64,000 nt of DNA from Diphasiastrum complanatum (Eukaryota; Streptophyta; Lycopodiopsida; Lycopodiales; Lycopodiaceae): the NCBI GenBank assembly GCA_029204225.1, contig CM055103.1:44156604-44220603 (forward strand), in the 5' to 3' direction. The notes under the pieces were generated by a model that was not told the DNA's origin, ran no database searches, and saw only the letters and a list, made by a program, of their open reading frames with translations. Shown here piece by piece: positions 9,061 to 20,020 of this stretch. The position numbers and the translations under genes are program-made. Within the stretch, counting starts at the first letter, position 1; each line of letters opens with the position of its first letter.

Positions 9061-10100
9061 AGTGTGAACATGAAATGACTAGTTTTTAGTCAAGTTGACT
9101 AGTCACCTACAAATTAGCTTTTCCTTGCATGTAGGAAACGAACTAAAAATAGCATCTATGCATCGTTAGGTACCTATCCAGTGATCTAACCCTTGTTGAC
9201 ATGCGGGAGGGCTATACTAAGCAAGATCTTCGACCCTAGAAGGATAAAAAAATATGTATTGGTTCAAAAAATATGTTGTGGGTCGAATTTCTCGAGGTCA
9301 AAAAAATTAGACCTGATCCGAACCAAACATGTTCAAAGGTGCTCGGATAATTTAGTGAAGGCTCAAAAAAATTTCAAATTGATCCGACCCGACCCAGGGT
9401 TGGAATTTTCCTGCTAAGGAAAAACTCGAGCCTTTTGTTTTCTTGGTTTTGTAAAGTTTTTAGGATGCTCATTAACAAATGGATTTGAGGTTGAGCATCG
9501 AATTCCAACAAGTCCACCCACTTTGTACGTACATTAACTGTAATGAGGCAGTTGTAATAACTACAACAAAAGGTAGTTGTAGATATTTTGTAGGATATCA
9601 ATCCTAGAATCTTCATCAGAAAACTTCTTTTGATTATTCGAGTTTTCTATACAGCGTTATCATGCTCAACCAGCTGAAGTTATTACTTCAAGAAATTGTA
9701 CTCATTGTTGATATTAATCAGAGTGCAAATTCTCAGTCTCACTACTATATCATTTCATTGTGCATTTGTTTGAATCATTCAATTTGAATATTCTATTGTA
9801 GTTTGTGGCACCTTCAATCCTACATCAAGCCCGCTCATCAACTTCCGCTCATTCCCACTGATTTTCGACAGTACTTTCTAGCACGTTACATAATTTTCTT
9901 TTAAGGAATACTTGCATAATTTTTTGAAAATTTATTTGGATGACCTTGGTGTGTGATGGAGATGAGAAAAGCCCCTGAAGAAGAAGAAAGAGAGGGAAAC
10001 ATAGGTGTAGGTTAGAGCATGATACATATTATGATTCTTTGATTAGATTGCACGTCCACATTCAAATCTCACACAAGCCATGAGCACAACATCACCATCA
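9061..10100. other. Non-coding stretch, one short dispersed repeat
   Basis: No gene is supported. The segment near 9135-9170 (around AGCATCTATGCATCGTTAGG) recurs at 63967-64000 with few changes, so a further repeat family passes through here. Short open frames at 9193-9417 and 9374-9616 have no recognisable content. Confidence 0.5.
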
Positions 10101-10106
10101 ACACAC

Positions 10107-10122
10107 ACGAGCGTGCATGCGT

Positions 10123-10158
<36 letters not shown>

Positions 10159-10199
10159 TCACTCACTCAGTCAGTCACTCACTCACTCACTCACACACA
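10107..10199 (+). repeat. Compound microsatellite (CA)n / (CACT)n
   Basis: A run of CA dinucleotides turns into repeated ACTC/CACT tetranucleotides with a GTCA variant in the middle, then back to CA. Such runs mutate by slippage and their exact length here may not be stable. Confidence 0.9.
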
Positions 10200-11656
10200 A
10201 TAGCTCATTTCTATTCATTTGTGTAATGATAAATGTTAAAAAAGAAAATGCTTTTATTTAAAAATTTATAAGTTTCAATATATGCAATTCAATGATTTTT
10301 TCAAGTTCCACAAAAAAAAAAAGTGGATAATTTCACCTTTTGACATCATCTCAACTTAAACATCATCTCAACTTAATGTCATACATGGAAGTTATAATGA
10401 TTCAAGGTTCCTACTTTGTTTTCTCATATGAAGCATATAAAGAGATTATTCTTTGTGCAAGAAGAATCTATATAATATGCTATGATATTTTGATGTTATT
10501 ATGAACGTCCCTCGGATAGTAAATGTAATGCTATATAGCCCATAATTATTTTTAATAACAAGGTGTTCATATCATAGCTAGACTAGTGTCATGGTATTAT
10601 AGAAAACAGCTTGAAGTCTATTAGGAGAATTGCCTAATTTCTTGGGCTTGCTATTCCATTAGTGAATCTTGTAGGTATGCTTTTTATGTATGCACGCAAA
10701 GCTTAAGACAAAAGGCTCAAGAAGATACTATTCTTTTGATGTGGATTAACAAAGGATCAACATCAAAAGTTGACATGGACAATATTTGAGAGTGAGCCTC
10801 CAAGATTATAGTCAAGACACAAATGTTGATGCAACTTCATGGTGGATCATCTTTGGAGCATTTGGTTAGTAAAATGAAGATGAACTAATGAAATTGAAGC
10901 AAAAACTCATCGAGAGTGGTAGTAAAAGATACAATGTGCTAAAAAAGGACAAGCGTCACTTTCCAAGGCAATTAATGGCTCAAAGAGAAAGCTAGAAATG
11001 TTTTCAATGACCAACAAGAATGCACTTGCATCAAAACTCCTAACTAATTTTAGAAGGTGTTGAGAAAGTCTAATACAAAGACAAAGCTCTAGTCCCAAAA
11101 TGAACTAGTTAGAAAAGAATTTCACACACATCTTCCTTGGCCCTTAAGGCAAATATGTGATTGATCAATGGAGGCAAATCAAGGAGACCTAATTCACCTT
11201 AGAAGGTTCAACACGTTGCAAAAAGAAAGAGAGACTACTACCTTGTTTGTGAAGAGAGCGAGTTTTTCATATCATAATGCTATCAAACTTTGATCAAAGC
11301 CTCTTGGATGTTAGCTTGCTAGCTCCTAAAAATTTGGAAGCCATTTTCTTTTCATAGTGTATGATCCTTAATTTAAACTAGATAATTTGGTAGTTTTGTG
11401 CATACATTGTCAAATGTAGGTATTTGCATTGTTTGTTTGTACAAGCTCTACTAAGCACGATTCTTTGATCACACTTTCACATGATATCATAGCCTTGTTA
11501 AGGCATAGCACAAGATCAACTTTGTTCATTTGTATTCGAAATTGGAAGTCTTGTGTAGATGGAGCACACTAAATGAATGATTTCAAACAGCTGCTTAATT
11601 GGCTAGCTGTAGTAGGCTCTACAATATCGAATGTATTGGTGATCTTGGAATTGGAT
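10200..11656. other. No gene recognised
   Basis: AT-rich sequence without a supported reading frame. A weak primer-site-like string (TGATATCATAGCC) lies near 11485 on the plus strand, which hints at old copia material, but no coding remnant confirms it. Confidence 0.4.
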
Positions 11657-11680
11657 CACGCTATGATACCACTTGTTGGG
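11657..11680 (-). other. Copia-type primer site and LTR end, minus strand
   Basis: Read on the minus strand, CCCAACA is followed after two bases by TGGTATCATAGCG, a copia primer site with one or two changes next to a canonical LTR end. It implies a minus-strand copia 5' LTR to its right (from 11674). No gag reading frame survives to its left, so this is a relic. Confidence 0.4.
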
Positions 11681-12093
11681 GGTGGTACAGGTGTTAAGGA
11701 ATTTAATTTATCAGCTTTGATATCACTCTTGCTAAATGTAATATTCAGTCAAGAGAAAACCAACTTTGAATTATAGTAGAAGTGAAACAAACTGTACATT
11801 CAAACTATTAATTAGATCATTTATTTGTCAAAGGAATATCTTGGTAGGTGTCGGTGACATCCATGAAGAGAGCGATACAGTTAGGCATTATGACAGCCAT
11901 CCTTTCTTCAAATAGATATTTTGTATGAGTAGTGAGAACGAGTATCAATAGTAGAGAAAGAAGTTATAAAAAAGCATTCATCAGTGTACATACATGTAAA
12001 GAAAATAGAGAATTTGTATATTAACTATTGTGATGACAACGATTAGATCATGATCATGTGTCCAAAAATGGTTCACAATACTAATGCACTATT

Positions 12094-12731
12094 TGTTGTG
12101 ATCCTACTGAGAGATTGAATAATATTTCTAATTCTTGAATTACTTTCACTCTCTCTAATGATCTTTGATTCTATGGAATTAGATAGTCTGATATAATGGA
12201 GTTCGTAGAAGAACTCTGATTCACACACATACTATGTCTCTGTGTCATCACATATCATCATATTTTCATCATGTATCATCCTTTGTGTTACACCACTCTG
12301 ATCTCTATATATATATATGCGTCAGTTGCAGCAGTCATGAAGATTACAATCGTACCATTTAGTGTGAACTATACATGTAACAATCATAAAGTGATGTAGT
12401 TAATGCATAGTGAATGATGACGTAGTCAGTATCGAATAGAGTAGAGAAAGAGCTCCATTTTGAGTGGTAATGTTGGCGAAGATCGAGAGTGTCGAATGAG
12501 TGGAGTCGACCAAGTCGGATGAGTCGGGTCGACTGTTTGCCCTTGAGTTGAAGTCGATGGAGTCTGAGTCGGGTATGTCGAGTCGACCCTGCTTCAAAGT
12601 TGACATATATACAGACTGTTCGACTTATGCGAGTAAGGCCGCATGTTGTTGTAGAGTGAGAATATTTACATAGTATAGGAGAACTCAGGAGATGAATTCA
12701 GGTGAGTAGGAGTAAAGATTAACTTCCAATA
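12094..12731 (-). repeat. 3' LTR of copia fragment B
   Basis: On the minus strand a purine run AAGGGGAAA (12740-12732) follows the end of RNase H, then TATTGGAAG, a mutated TGTTGG start. The end is put at 12094, where the minus strand reads ...GGATCACAACA. The TATATATATATAG run near 12307-12318 is a possible TATA box of the LTR promoter. The stretch 12470-12600 is dense in GTCGA and GAGTCG words. The left edge is an estimate from LTR-end form only. Confidence 0.45.
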
Positions 12732-12744
12732 TTTCCCCTTAAGC

Positions 12745-13760
12745 TTAACCCTTAAAATCTTGAGTGAAGTTTAATAAAGTAGCTATGACAATATGCTTTT
12801 TCCTCGACTGACATCTAGTTAAAATGTTGGCCAACATATTATCAGTATTACAGTAACTTAATTTGACAACCTTGTTTAGAACTTTCTCTCTAGGAAAAAA
12901 AAATTGAACTTTAATATGCTTAGTTCTAGAGTGAGTTCATGGATTTAGAGATAGAGCAATGCAGCTCTGATTGTCGCAATAGAGTATAGTTGGTCCGGTT
13001 TGAGAAAACCTCAAATCCTGGAGCAATCTTCTGAGCCAAATAATTTCCTTTACTGTAAAGATAGTTGCGATGTATTTGGACTCTATGGAAGGCAAAGAAA
13101 TGCATTTCTTCTTTCAACTATTCCATGAGATGGGTCCTCCTGCCAAAAAGCATAAATAGCAAGAAGTGGATTTTTGAGTATACACATCACCAATCCAATC
13201 AGAGTTATAATAAGCTTTCAAAATTAAAGCATCATATGTATTTCCATTATAGCACAAAGCATAGTGCTTCGTGGCTTGAATGTATCTTAATGTTCTCAAT
13301 AGAGCTTTCTAGTGAGGCATGCTTGGATTCGACATAAATTGTGACAATGTGCTGACTATATAGACTACATCGAGTCATGTGCAAACCATGGCATATATGA
13401 TCGATTCGACTACCAACTGGAAGGGGTATTTACACATCTCCTTCTTCTCTGCATTAGTCTTCGGGCACATGTCTTTCGACAATTTGAGTCATGGATCCAT
13501 ATGTGAGTCAATTATTTTGCAGTCTTTCATGTCGTACCTGTAGAGTACATTGGTTAGATACCTTTCTTGGCTTATCATGATCCTTCTGTTCGCTCTATCT
13601 CTAATTATCTCGATACCGAGAAGGTAGTGCGCTGGTTCTAAATCAGTCATTTCAAATTCCTTCAATAATAGAGACTTTGTCTCTTGTAGTAAGTGATTCG
13701 AATTGCTGATGATCAGAGGGTCTTCAACATATAGAGCTATTATGATGTAGCTTGAGGCTC
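12745..13760 (-). pseudogene. Copia fragment B: reverse transcriptase and RNase H remnant
   Basis: Minus-strand translation gives, with several stops and shifts, the C-terminal half of copia Pol. It includes EFEMTDLEPAHYLLGIEI, RYLTNVLYRYDMKDCKI, then the RNase H piece from 13299 (IQATKHYALCYNGN, YNSDWIGD, STSCYLCFLAGGPISWNS) and remnants of the CDNQS box. The reverse transcriptase catalytic box reads YVED instead of YVDD, so the enzyme would be dead even without the breaks. The segment before it (13760-13980) has no recognisable coding sequence. Confidence 0.7.
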
Positions 13761-13984
13761 TACTCCCAAAGCTTTTTCTGTTCGATCACAAGAATGATCC
13801 ATGGTTCATGAATTATCATCTTCCTTTTGACCTATTGGTTTAATTGTCCATGTCAATGGATCAACTTTGACTGCAAGTTCATGATTTTGAAATGCAATCT
13901 TTCCTATACCCTAGTTATGAATTACTTGTGCAACTCGAACCAGTGCTGCGCGATAAACCGACAGTGTTTCCGATAAGTCCGTCA

Positions 13985-14440
13985 CTACAAAAGTAATGAC
14001 AAACTGGCTTGAGGCACCAACTTCAAGAATTCTCCCAAGGTAATGTTCATCTTACTTGACAGAATATTCACAATAAGTTTCATTTGCAATGCCTCAAGTT
14101 CTGTCATCTTGAAGGGGTCTTCACGATGATACAACTGAGTGTTAACATCCGTGCATTGATTTGATCTTTGCAAGGGATCTTGTAAATCTGATGGCAGTAC
14201 CGGTGAATGAACTTCTTCTGCAGCTCTAACGATTTCCAAGGTCTCTTCTTCTTGTAGATCTTTAATCCAATGCCTCATATTATGGTATTTCTTATTTTCA
14301 GAATTGAGGTCCAGATACACCCCTGATGTAGTAGTTCTATCAGTAACTGGAACTGACTCTCCAGGTTTTGGTCCAGCAACAACTTCTTTCTGTTTCTAAG
14401 CTCTCGTAACAACCATCACTGGTGCACATGATTCCACCAT
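13985..14440 (-). pseudogene. Gypsy gag / pre-protease fragment, relative of the element at position 1
   Basis: A 111-residue open frame (from 14320) contains PFKMTELEALQMKLIVNILSS and LGEFLKLVPQA. It aligns with the pre-protease frame at 2290-2510. Further upstream, to about 14440, the VTRA..KQKEV segment matches 2030-2070 with one stop. The protease itself is missing on the left side, where copia fragment B begins. On the right the homology ends sharply at the LTR-like repeat 14441-15000. Confidence 0.6.
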
Positions 14441-15000
14441 GACGTAAATAAATAAAAAGACAAAATTAGTAGAAATAGTTGCAAGGGTCGTGACATCTTG
14501 CGTATATAAGCCCATGGCCCCATGAGCACTTGTAAATATATAATTTTGGCAATAAACTTGACTTTGGGCCATGTAATTAAAATAATATTAGAAGGCCAAA
14601 GTTAATCTTAAGTTAAGTTGCTAAGTTTTTTAGATTAGTCAAAATTCAAATGGTGGTAGGTGGAGTGTGTTTCTTCCTACAACATAGATTCATTTGTGTT
14701 TCTTGTGGATGGTGTGGATTACAATCCCATCTTTTGCAAGTAGCCAAAAGGAAGCAAGTGGCAAGGGCCACCCCAAGGATAAAAAGACACCATTTGTAAC
14801 TCATTTCCATGCTTAATAGAGAGGAGGAAACTCTACTAATTTGAGAGCTCAAGCATCCTCATTTGCTAATCAATCTTGCTTATGCTCTTGTTATGTTTTG
14901 CTTGTTGTTTCTAGTTTTCATGTTTTTTGCTTTGTGCTAGTTAAGGTTTCTCCATAAGCAATGACATTCAGCATTTGAGTTAACTTCCATCTCAACTCTT
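14441..15000 (+). mobile_element. LTR-like repeat, copy 1 (inserted into gypsy)
   Basis: About 550 bases match 63310-63840 in the same orientation. Shared blocks include the TAAATAAATAAA start, TATAAGCCCATGG, GAGAGGAGGA, GAGCTCAAGCATCCTCATTTG and GTTAAGGTTT.CCATAAGCAATG. The TATA-like GATAAAAAG at about 14779 corresponds to TATAAAAAG in the other copy. This copy lacks the TGTTGGGGG start. It lies between the gag fragment (13985-14440) and the LTR (15165-15705) of one minus-strand gypsy copy, so it probably inserted there. Its right end runs into a long microsatellite. Confidence 0.65.
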
Positions 15001-15120
<120 letters not shown>

Positions 15121-15164
15121 CACCCTCTATCAAGATGAATGCATGTGGTTAAAGTTAAGATAAC

Positions 15165-15705
15165 TAGTGTCTTGACAGAAATGTTTATGGATCCACTGAT
15201 TCAGAGGATCTGTTTACTATGGTTCTTTTACTTCTTGCTTACAGCTTCTACGGCTTGGTATTCTGCTTGTTACCAGGCTTTGTGGCATTCATTAGAAGTC
15301 TTCTTGATCTTACAATGCCAAACCAGGCAGAAGGGAACAGATTGTCATTGTAGTATATTTTTTTGTCCTGCCTGTCAGAGGACTACTCAAGGACGAACTC
15401 TTTTGAACGCACTTACATTCATACATAGATGCAAGCCAAGAATGCTCATTCACAAATCAGAGTGCAGCCCAAATGAACATTCAATGGATTCTACAACTAG
15501 TTACTCCTAAAAACGGATTGAATCAGAGCCTAAACTTTACTAAGCTGAGCTACACTTGCATGAATTGACAAACCAAGAAACAAGAAACTAATCTACAGCA
15601 TGTTAGAAGTCCAAGAATCAAGAAACCAACCAGTCTATTGCGGGATTCACCATGAGGCTTACACAATTCTTGCATGTCTTTCCTAGCTAGTATTTCTCGG
15701 CTCTC
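15165..15705 (-). repeat. Gypsy LTR, inverted relative to 1-1067
   Basis: The reverse complement of this segment matches 1-90, 600-700 and 780-1060 in order, so it is a second LTR of the same family on the opposite strand with about 510 bases deleted. It ends near TGTCAA like the first copy, but the primer site is lost beyond that point. A plus-strand open frame across it (15139-15510) is a chance frame. Confidence 0.7.
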
Positions 15706-18700
15706 AGTCTTCATTAGTCTCGTCTTCTTAGAGACCTCCTTGGTCTAAGGTGAGAGGTGCTCTTGAGTTGCTCTGTCCGAGTATCTTGGGAATTCGTCAG
15801 AATCAACCAACATCATCCCACCCCTAATGTGTTGCAAGACCCACTGCAACTCATATTGGACGATGTCGCTCCGCTTTGTATTGGCATCTTCGATCGTCAC
15901 TTGGAAAAGCGTAGATCCTCGTTCGCTTACATAAAACCAAGTGCTTATTGTCGCCAGTCTTTATCACAAAAACTCTTTTTTAGGAATTGCCACAGTTATC
16001 CAGAATGTCTTATTGCTGCAATTGGTTGACATTCTCAAAATTGGAGAGCTCTCAACAGCTTCACAACTTGCATGCTCGAGTGCTTTCCATGTGTCTCTTT
16101 GTTTTGTCACTTGTATCTGCCATTGACTGTTTCATCTTTGGTTTTTTGGCAGATTCTATCTTCTGGGAGGTCTGTGTCCTCCATTCGCTTCTGGGTGTTT
16201 CCGTGGTTTCTCTCTCAGTTGAAGTTCCTGTCTCAAGGAAAACCTTCAATGTACAGGTTGCACAAACTTTGATTATCAGTCTCAAGGGGATGGACTCATC
16301 AAAAATTTGTGGTAGGAACACTTTTAGATGGACGGTTTGGTAACGGTAAGGAAACATGATGAAGGCTTGGTGGTAGGGTGAAGGAACTGATAGTCATACA
16401 GTTGCAGCCTTGGACCCTTGCAATGTCGAGCTTTGACCACCACTTGCTGGGTGAGGAGCTTGCTTTATTTGCAGGTTCACGCTTGTCTTCATCTTTCTTT
16501 TTCTGCAGCTCTTCCTCTCTTTATTTCTTCTAGCTGCTTTGCCTACTTTTGTAGGTCTTTTTCGGCTGAACAACCATTGTAGGTGGCATTTGGTCTTGGC
16601 AAGACATTTGCAATGATCTTTCAACTGCCTCGGTAGGACTATAAAAACTAGGGATTTCTCAGAAGAACAGTAAACTGATGATAAACAAATAGATGGAGGG
16701 AAGGGTGGTGGTGACAACGATAGATGGTGTGAACGATAGGCATAAGAGTAGATGCAGATGTTGTGGCAAGAGGGTTGGCTGGAGAAGGAGACTGATTTTC
16801 CAATGCTTGTGTTTCCCTTTTCTGAAGGATCTTCGTTGTGACTAGGATACTTCTTCTGATTGAGTCTCTTCGGATTACCCATCTGCCTTCTTTAGCCTTG
16901 TCTTTTTCATATTTGACTTGTGACCTTGGCTGTCGATCTTGCTAATGTTGTTGTTGGCAGTGTAACTGCTCCAGTGGATCCAAGCAGATTCACTCTCTCC
17001 CCCCCCAAAAAAAATCTGTTGGTTGGGATGTTGTTGCTGGTAACTGTTCATGCTCAGGATTGGATCGGCGTGTGGAACACGTAGTTGAAACTTGTTGAAC
17101 ATGCTACTGGACTAAAGATTGAACAAATTTTAACTAAATTTGTTTTGATCTTGCTGTAGGTGACTCAAAGAATAATATGGCACTGAGATGCAGGAATCAA
17201 CTCTAATTTGACATGGATTTCTCATATGTCTCAAAAATTCTAAACTGCTGTACAAGGGAATCTGAAGATGGATAGATGAATGAAAATGTGTTCTGGAGAT
17301 GCTCTACAGAAGACTCTCGTGCAATAGCTATTCCTCAAGCAAAAATCAATCACACAAAATAGGTGAAAAGAAACAAGGAAATAAACAAACGTTACAAAGA
17401 GTGAGAACTGTATAGCACTTGTTGAACAAAACTTGCATTCATCAACATTGATAATGTACCTTGATAGTTGCAATATTTCAGTTGTTTGTAGAGTAATGTG
17501 ACTTACTCTGACATGCCCTTGTCAAAACAAGACAGGGTTGGTTACACTAAAATCTACCATCATTGATAGCAGATGTTGTAAGATATAGCTTGAGATGCAT
17601 GTATGGTTGAGTACTATGTCCTAGGGACCTCTGTGAACAAGAGATTCAGTAATAAAACTAACCTTTGCCTACTTGATTGGAGATAACTATAAAAAAGCTA
17701 TGGGAGGCTTGATGAAAGTTCTTATGTTGTATCATAACACTTTTGCAACTTGGCGAGGGTTCTTACTATGCAGAATGGTCACATAATAACTAGAAACCTT
17801 CTTTGAGACATATATATTGGAACTAACCTTCGTCAGACTTACTCGAGGTAAACATTAGTATAATTCAAGTTTGGACAACTTGGCTTTGTTGAAAGATGTG
17901 GCTTTCCTTCACAAAAATGATTAGAATCACTTAAAACCTTCAATGAACTTCTATTTTGGGATGAACCTTTGTCGAGCTTTCTAAGAGTTGATCTATATTA
18001 AAGAAAGCTTCAGTAGATTAGGCAAAGGTTGATTGCAACAATTTTTTTAAATTTTGAAGGATTTTTGAGGATTTTGGCTGTTTTTTTTAAGTATATGAAA
18101 AATGGTTGGGAAGTAACTTTCATTCTTCAATATGAAGGTTCACTGTATTAGGCCGGTCCTGCCTGCAAGTGGGCGAAGGTTGGTGTAGAAGAACAAAATG
18201 TTATTAGTATCTGATGAAAATTTAGCCCCCCTTTGCCTCCAATTTGCAAAAAATAAACAATTTTTGGTATTTTTCTGATTCTTGGTTTTCAAATGGATCT
18301 TCGCACTGATGTACTGTATCCCCTTCCCTATTCATCAATCACAGGTGATAACAAGCAAGAATTCCAATCAAGATCACTTAAATCATCAAAATCTGACCCT
18401 AAACCTACCAAAAGTACAAATCGGTCCTCAATATATCACCAACCTAAAAAAGTTGTTATTCAATCTCGTGAAGAATCCTTCATGATAATTGTCACAGATG
18501 TCATTTACATAAACACAATTTGGATCTTCTTTCACTAGTCAAATTGGTGGAATGGATGTCATGGATGATGAAAATGTATGAAGGATTAGAAGGATATGAT
18601 TAAAATGGCTTAATAGTAGATCAAGCATGAAGGGAGTAATGTCGTTATAACTAGCAATTGACGTACATAATTGGTGAACAAAGTTATATTATAATAAAAA

Positions 18701-19627
18701 TTAAATGACATAATTTGAAAAATTATAGTATAGGACACACATAAGTGAACATAAGAGAAATTCACACATATATGCAAAAAAGTAACAATGTACAAACATA
18801 AACGAATCTAACATCGATTGACAAAACACAAATGAGACATGACCTTAAGACGAACAAATTACAGAGCATGTAATGTACTTGCAGTACCTACAATGGAGCT
18901 ACCAATGCGATCTAACACATCACAACAACATTGTGTTGATGTATCCATTAACACTAACACAAAACTTTTACAAAGTCCAACAACAAATGGATGGATAGTA
19001 ACAAGAATGACATGAATTTTGTTTCAAACTTTAGAAACCTTGAAGTAACAATATCTAAGAGCTCTATTTGATTCCAATAACAGCTCTTTCAAAGTCCATG
19101 CATTTAAAGCCACCATGTTTCAGCTTTTTAATTAAACTTTTGAGCTGGTATTCCTACTTTTTTATTGATTATACAGTAATTTTATCTTTGTCATGTGTGT
19201 AGAGAATGCAGAAAACATACCAGCTGATTGTAAACTGAAGAATCCATCACATCATTGGTTGCATGTGTTAAGAATGTATCAAGAACTGAAGATCATTGGA
19301 TGAAGGAGGTCCATGACTGTTATTTTCTTCAGTATACCAATGAAAAAACTGTCAAGAATCACAAAATGCCATTCTTAAAACATTTAAATCTGTCATTTTT
19401 TAGATTTGCTTCCATAGAATTACGAACTCAGAGATGGAACTTGAGTTCAGCTCTACACACGTTTCTTTCTCATGGAAAAAGTACAAAAGTATGGGACAGT
19501 GAATGGAGTTAGGCTAAGACCTCAGAGGAATTGGGCTGCACTATGTGGGAGCATAAGGCTGCCAAAGAGCTTCAAAATTAGGCCTTCTTCCTTTCCAAGT
19601 AAGCTAATGCACTAGTTTTTTTTCACT
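15706..19627. other. Long stretch without a recognised gene
   Basis: Several minus-strand frames of 60-160 codons (for example 16061-16357 and 16394-16882) are rich in Lys, Arg, Ser and Thr but show no domain; they could be a decayed gag or chance. Between about 17650 and 18180 a phrase like AACTAACCTTCGTC recurs three times about 140-165 bases apart with heavy decay, a possible old tandem array. Nothing else stands out. Confidence 0.35.
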
Positions 19628-20020
19628 TACCATCACAAGTAGTCCCCACAGGAACAGAAGCTATCATAAAGTGATGGATTGGTTTGCATCCTACTTCCAT
19701 TGATCTCGCGTTTGACAAGTTTTGAGTTGATCTTGGTGGCAATGTGACAGTGACTGCATATTCTTGATACAAAGTCCAAACAGGTGTCCCAGTATGCCGG
19801 CATGCTGATGAGCCCAAAAGCAATGCCCAGCTTGTGATTGTGTTCACACAAAGCATTCTTCCACATGAGACAGCACAAAGCTCAAATCAGACATGTATCC
19901 TACTTCCTTTATCAACCCCACCAATAGATTCAATTAGGCCTGAATCTCCTTGCTTTCTGGATGAGTTGCATCACCTACGACAAAGACATGCACCTGGTTG
20001 CCAACTGTGATGCAGCTGCA
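19628..20020 (-). pseudogene. Decayed DYW deaminase domain of the PLS-class PPR gene
   Basis: Directly downstream of the PPR frame, other minus-strand frames carry the expected DYW continuation: PGCSCITVGNQVHVFVVGD, HPESKEIQ, then a stop, LIKEVGYMSDLSFVL, another break, LGIAFGLIS, CSHCHIATK and a final CSCGDYL. The order and spacing are those of the E+ and DYW domains that perform C-to-U editing in organelles. The HxE zinc-site glutamate is absent (the text reads HNHK), the CxxC pair is kept, and the final DYW is DYL. At least two shifts and two stops lie here, so the domain cannot be made. Confidence 0.8.

Noticed and set aside
11475-11495. Second copia primer site (TGATATCATAGCC), plus strand
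   Set aside because: Two or more changes from the consensus and no LTR end or gag next to it; too weak to list as a feature.
15139-15510. 123-codon plus-strand frame
   Set aside because: It lies across an inverted gypsy LTR and is not conserved in the other LTR copy.
16394-16882. 162-codon minus-strand frame
   Set aside because: Low-complexity basic composition, no domain, no codon signal that I can judge by eye; could be a decayed gag but evidence is too thin to call.
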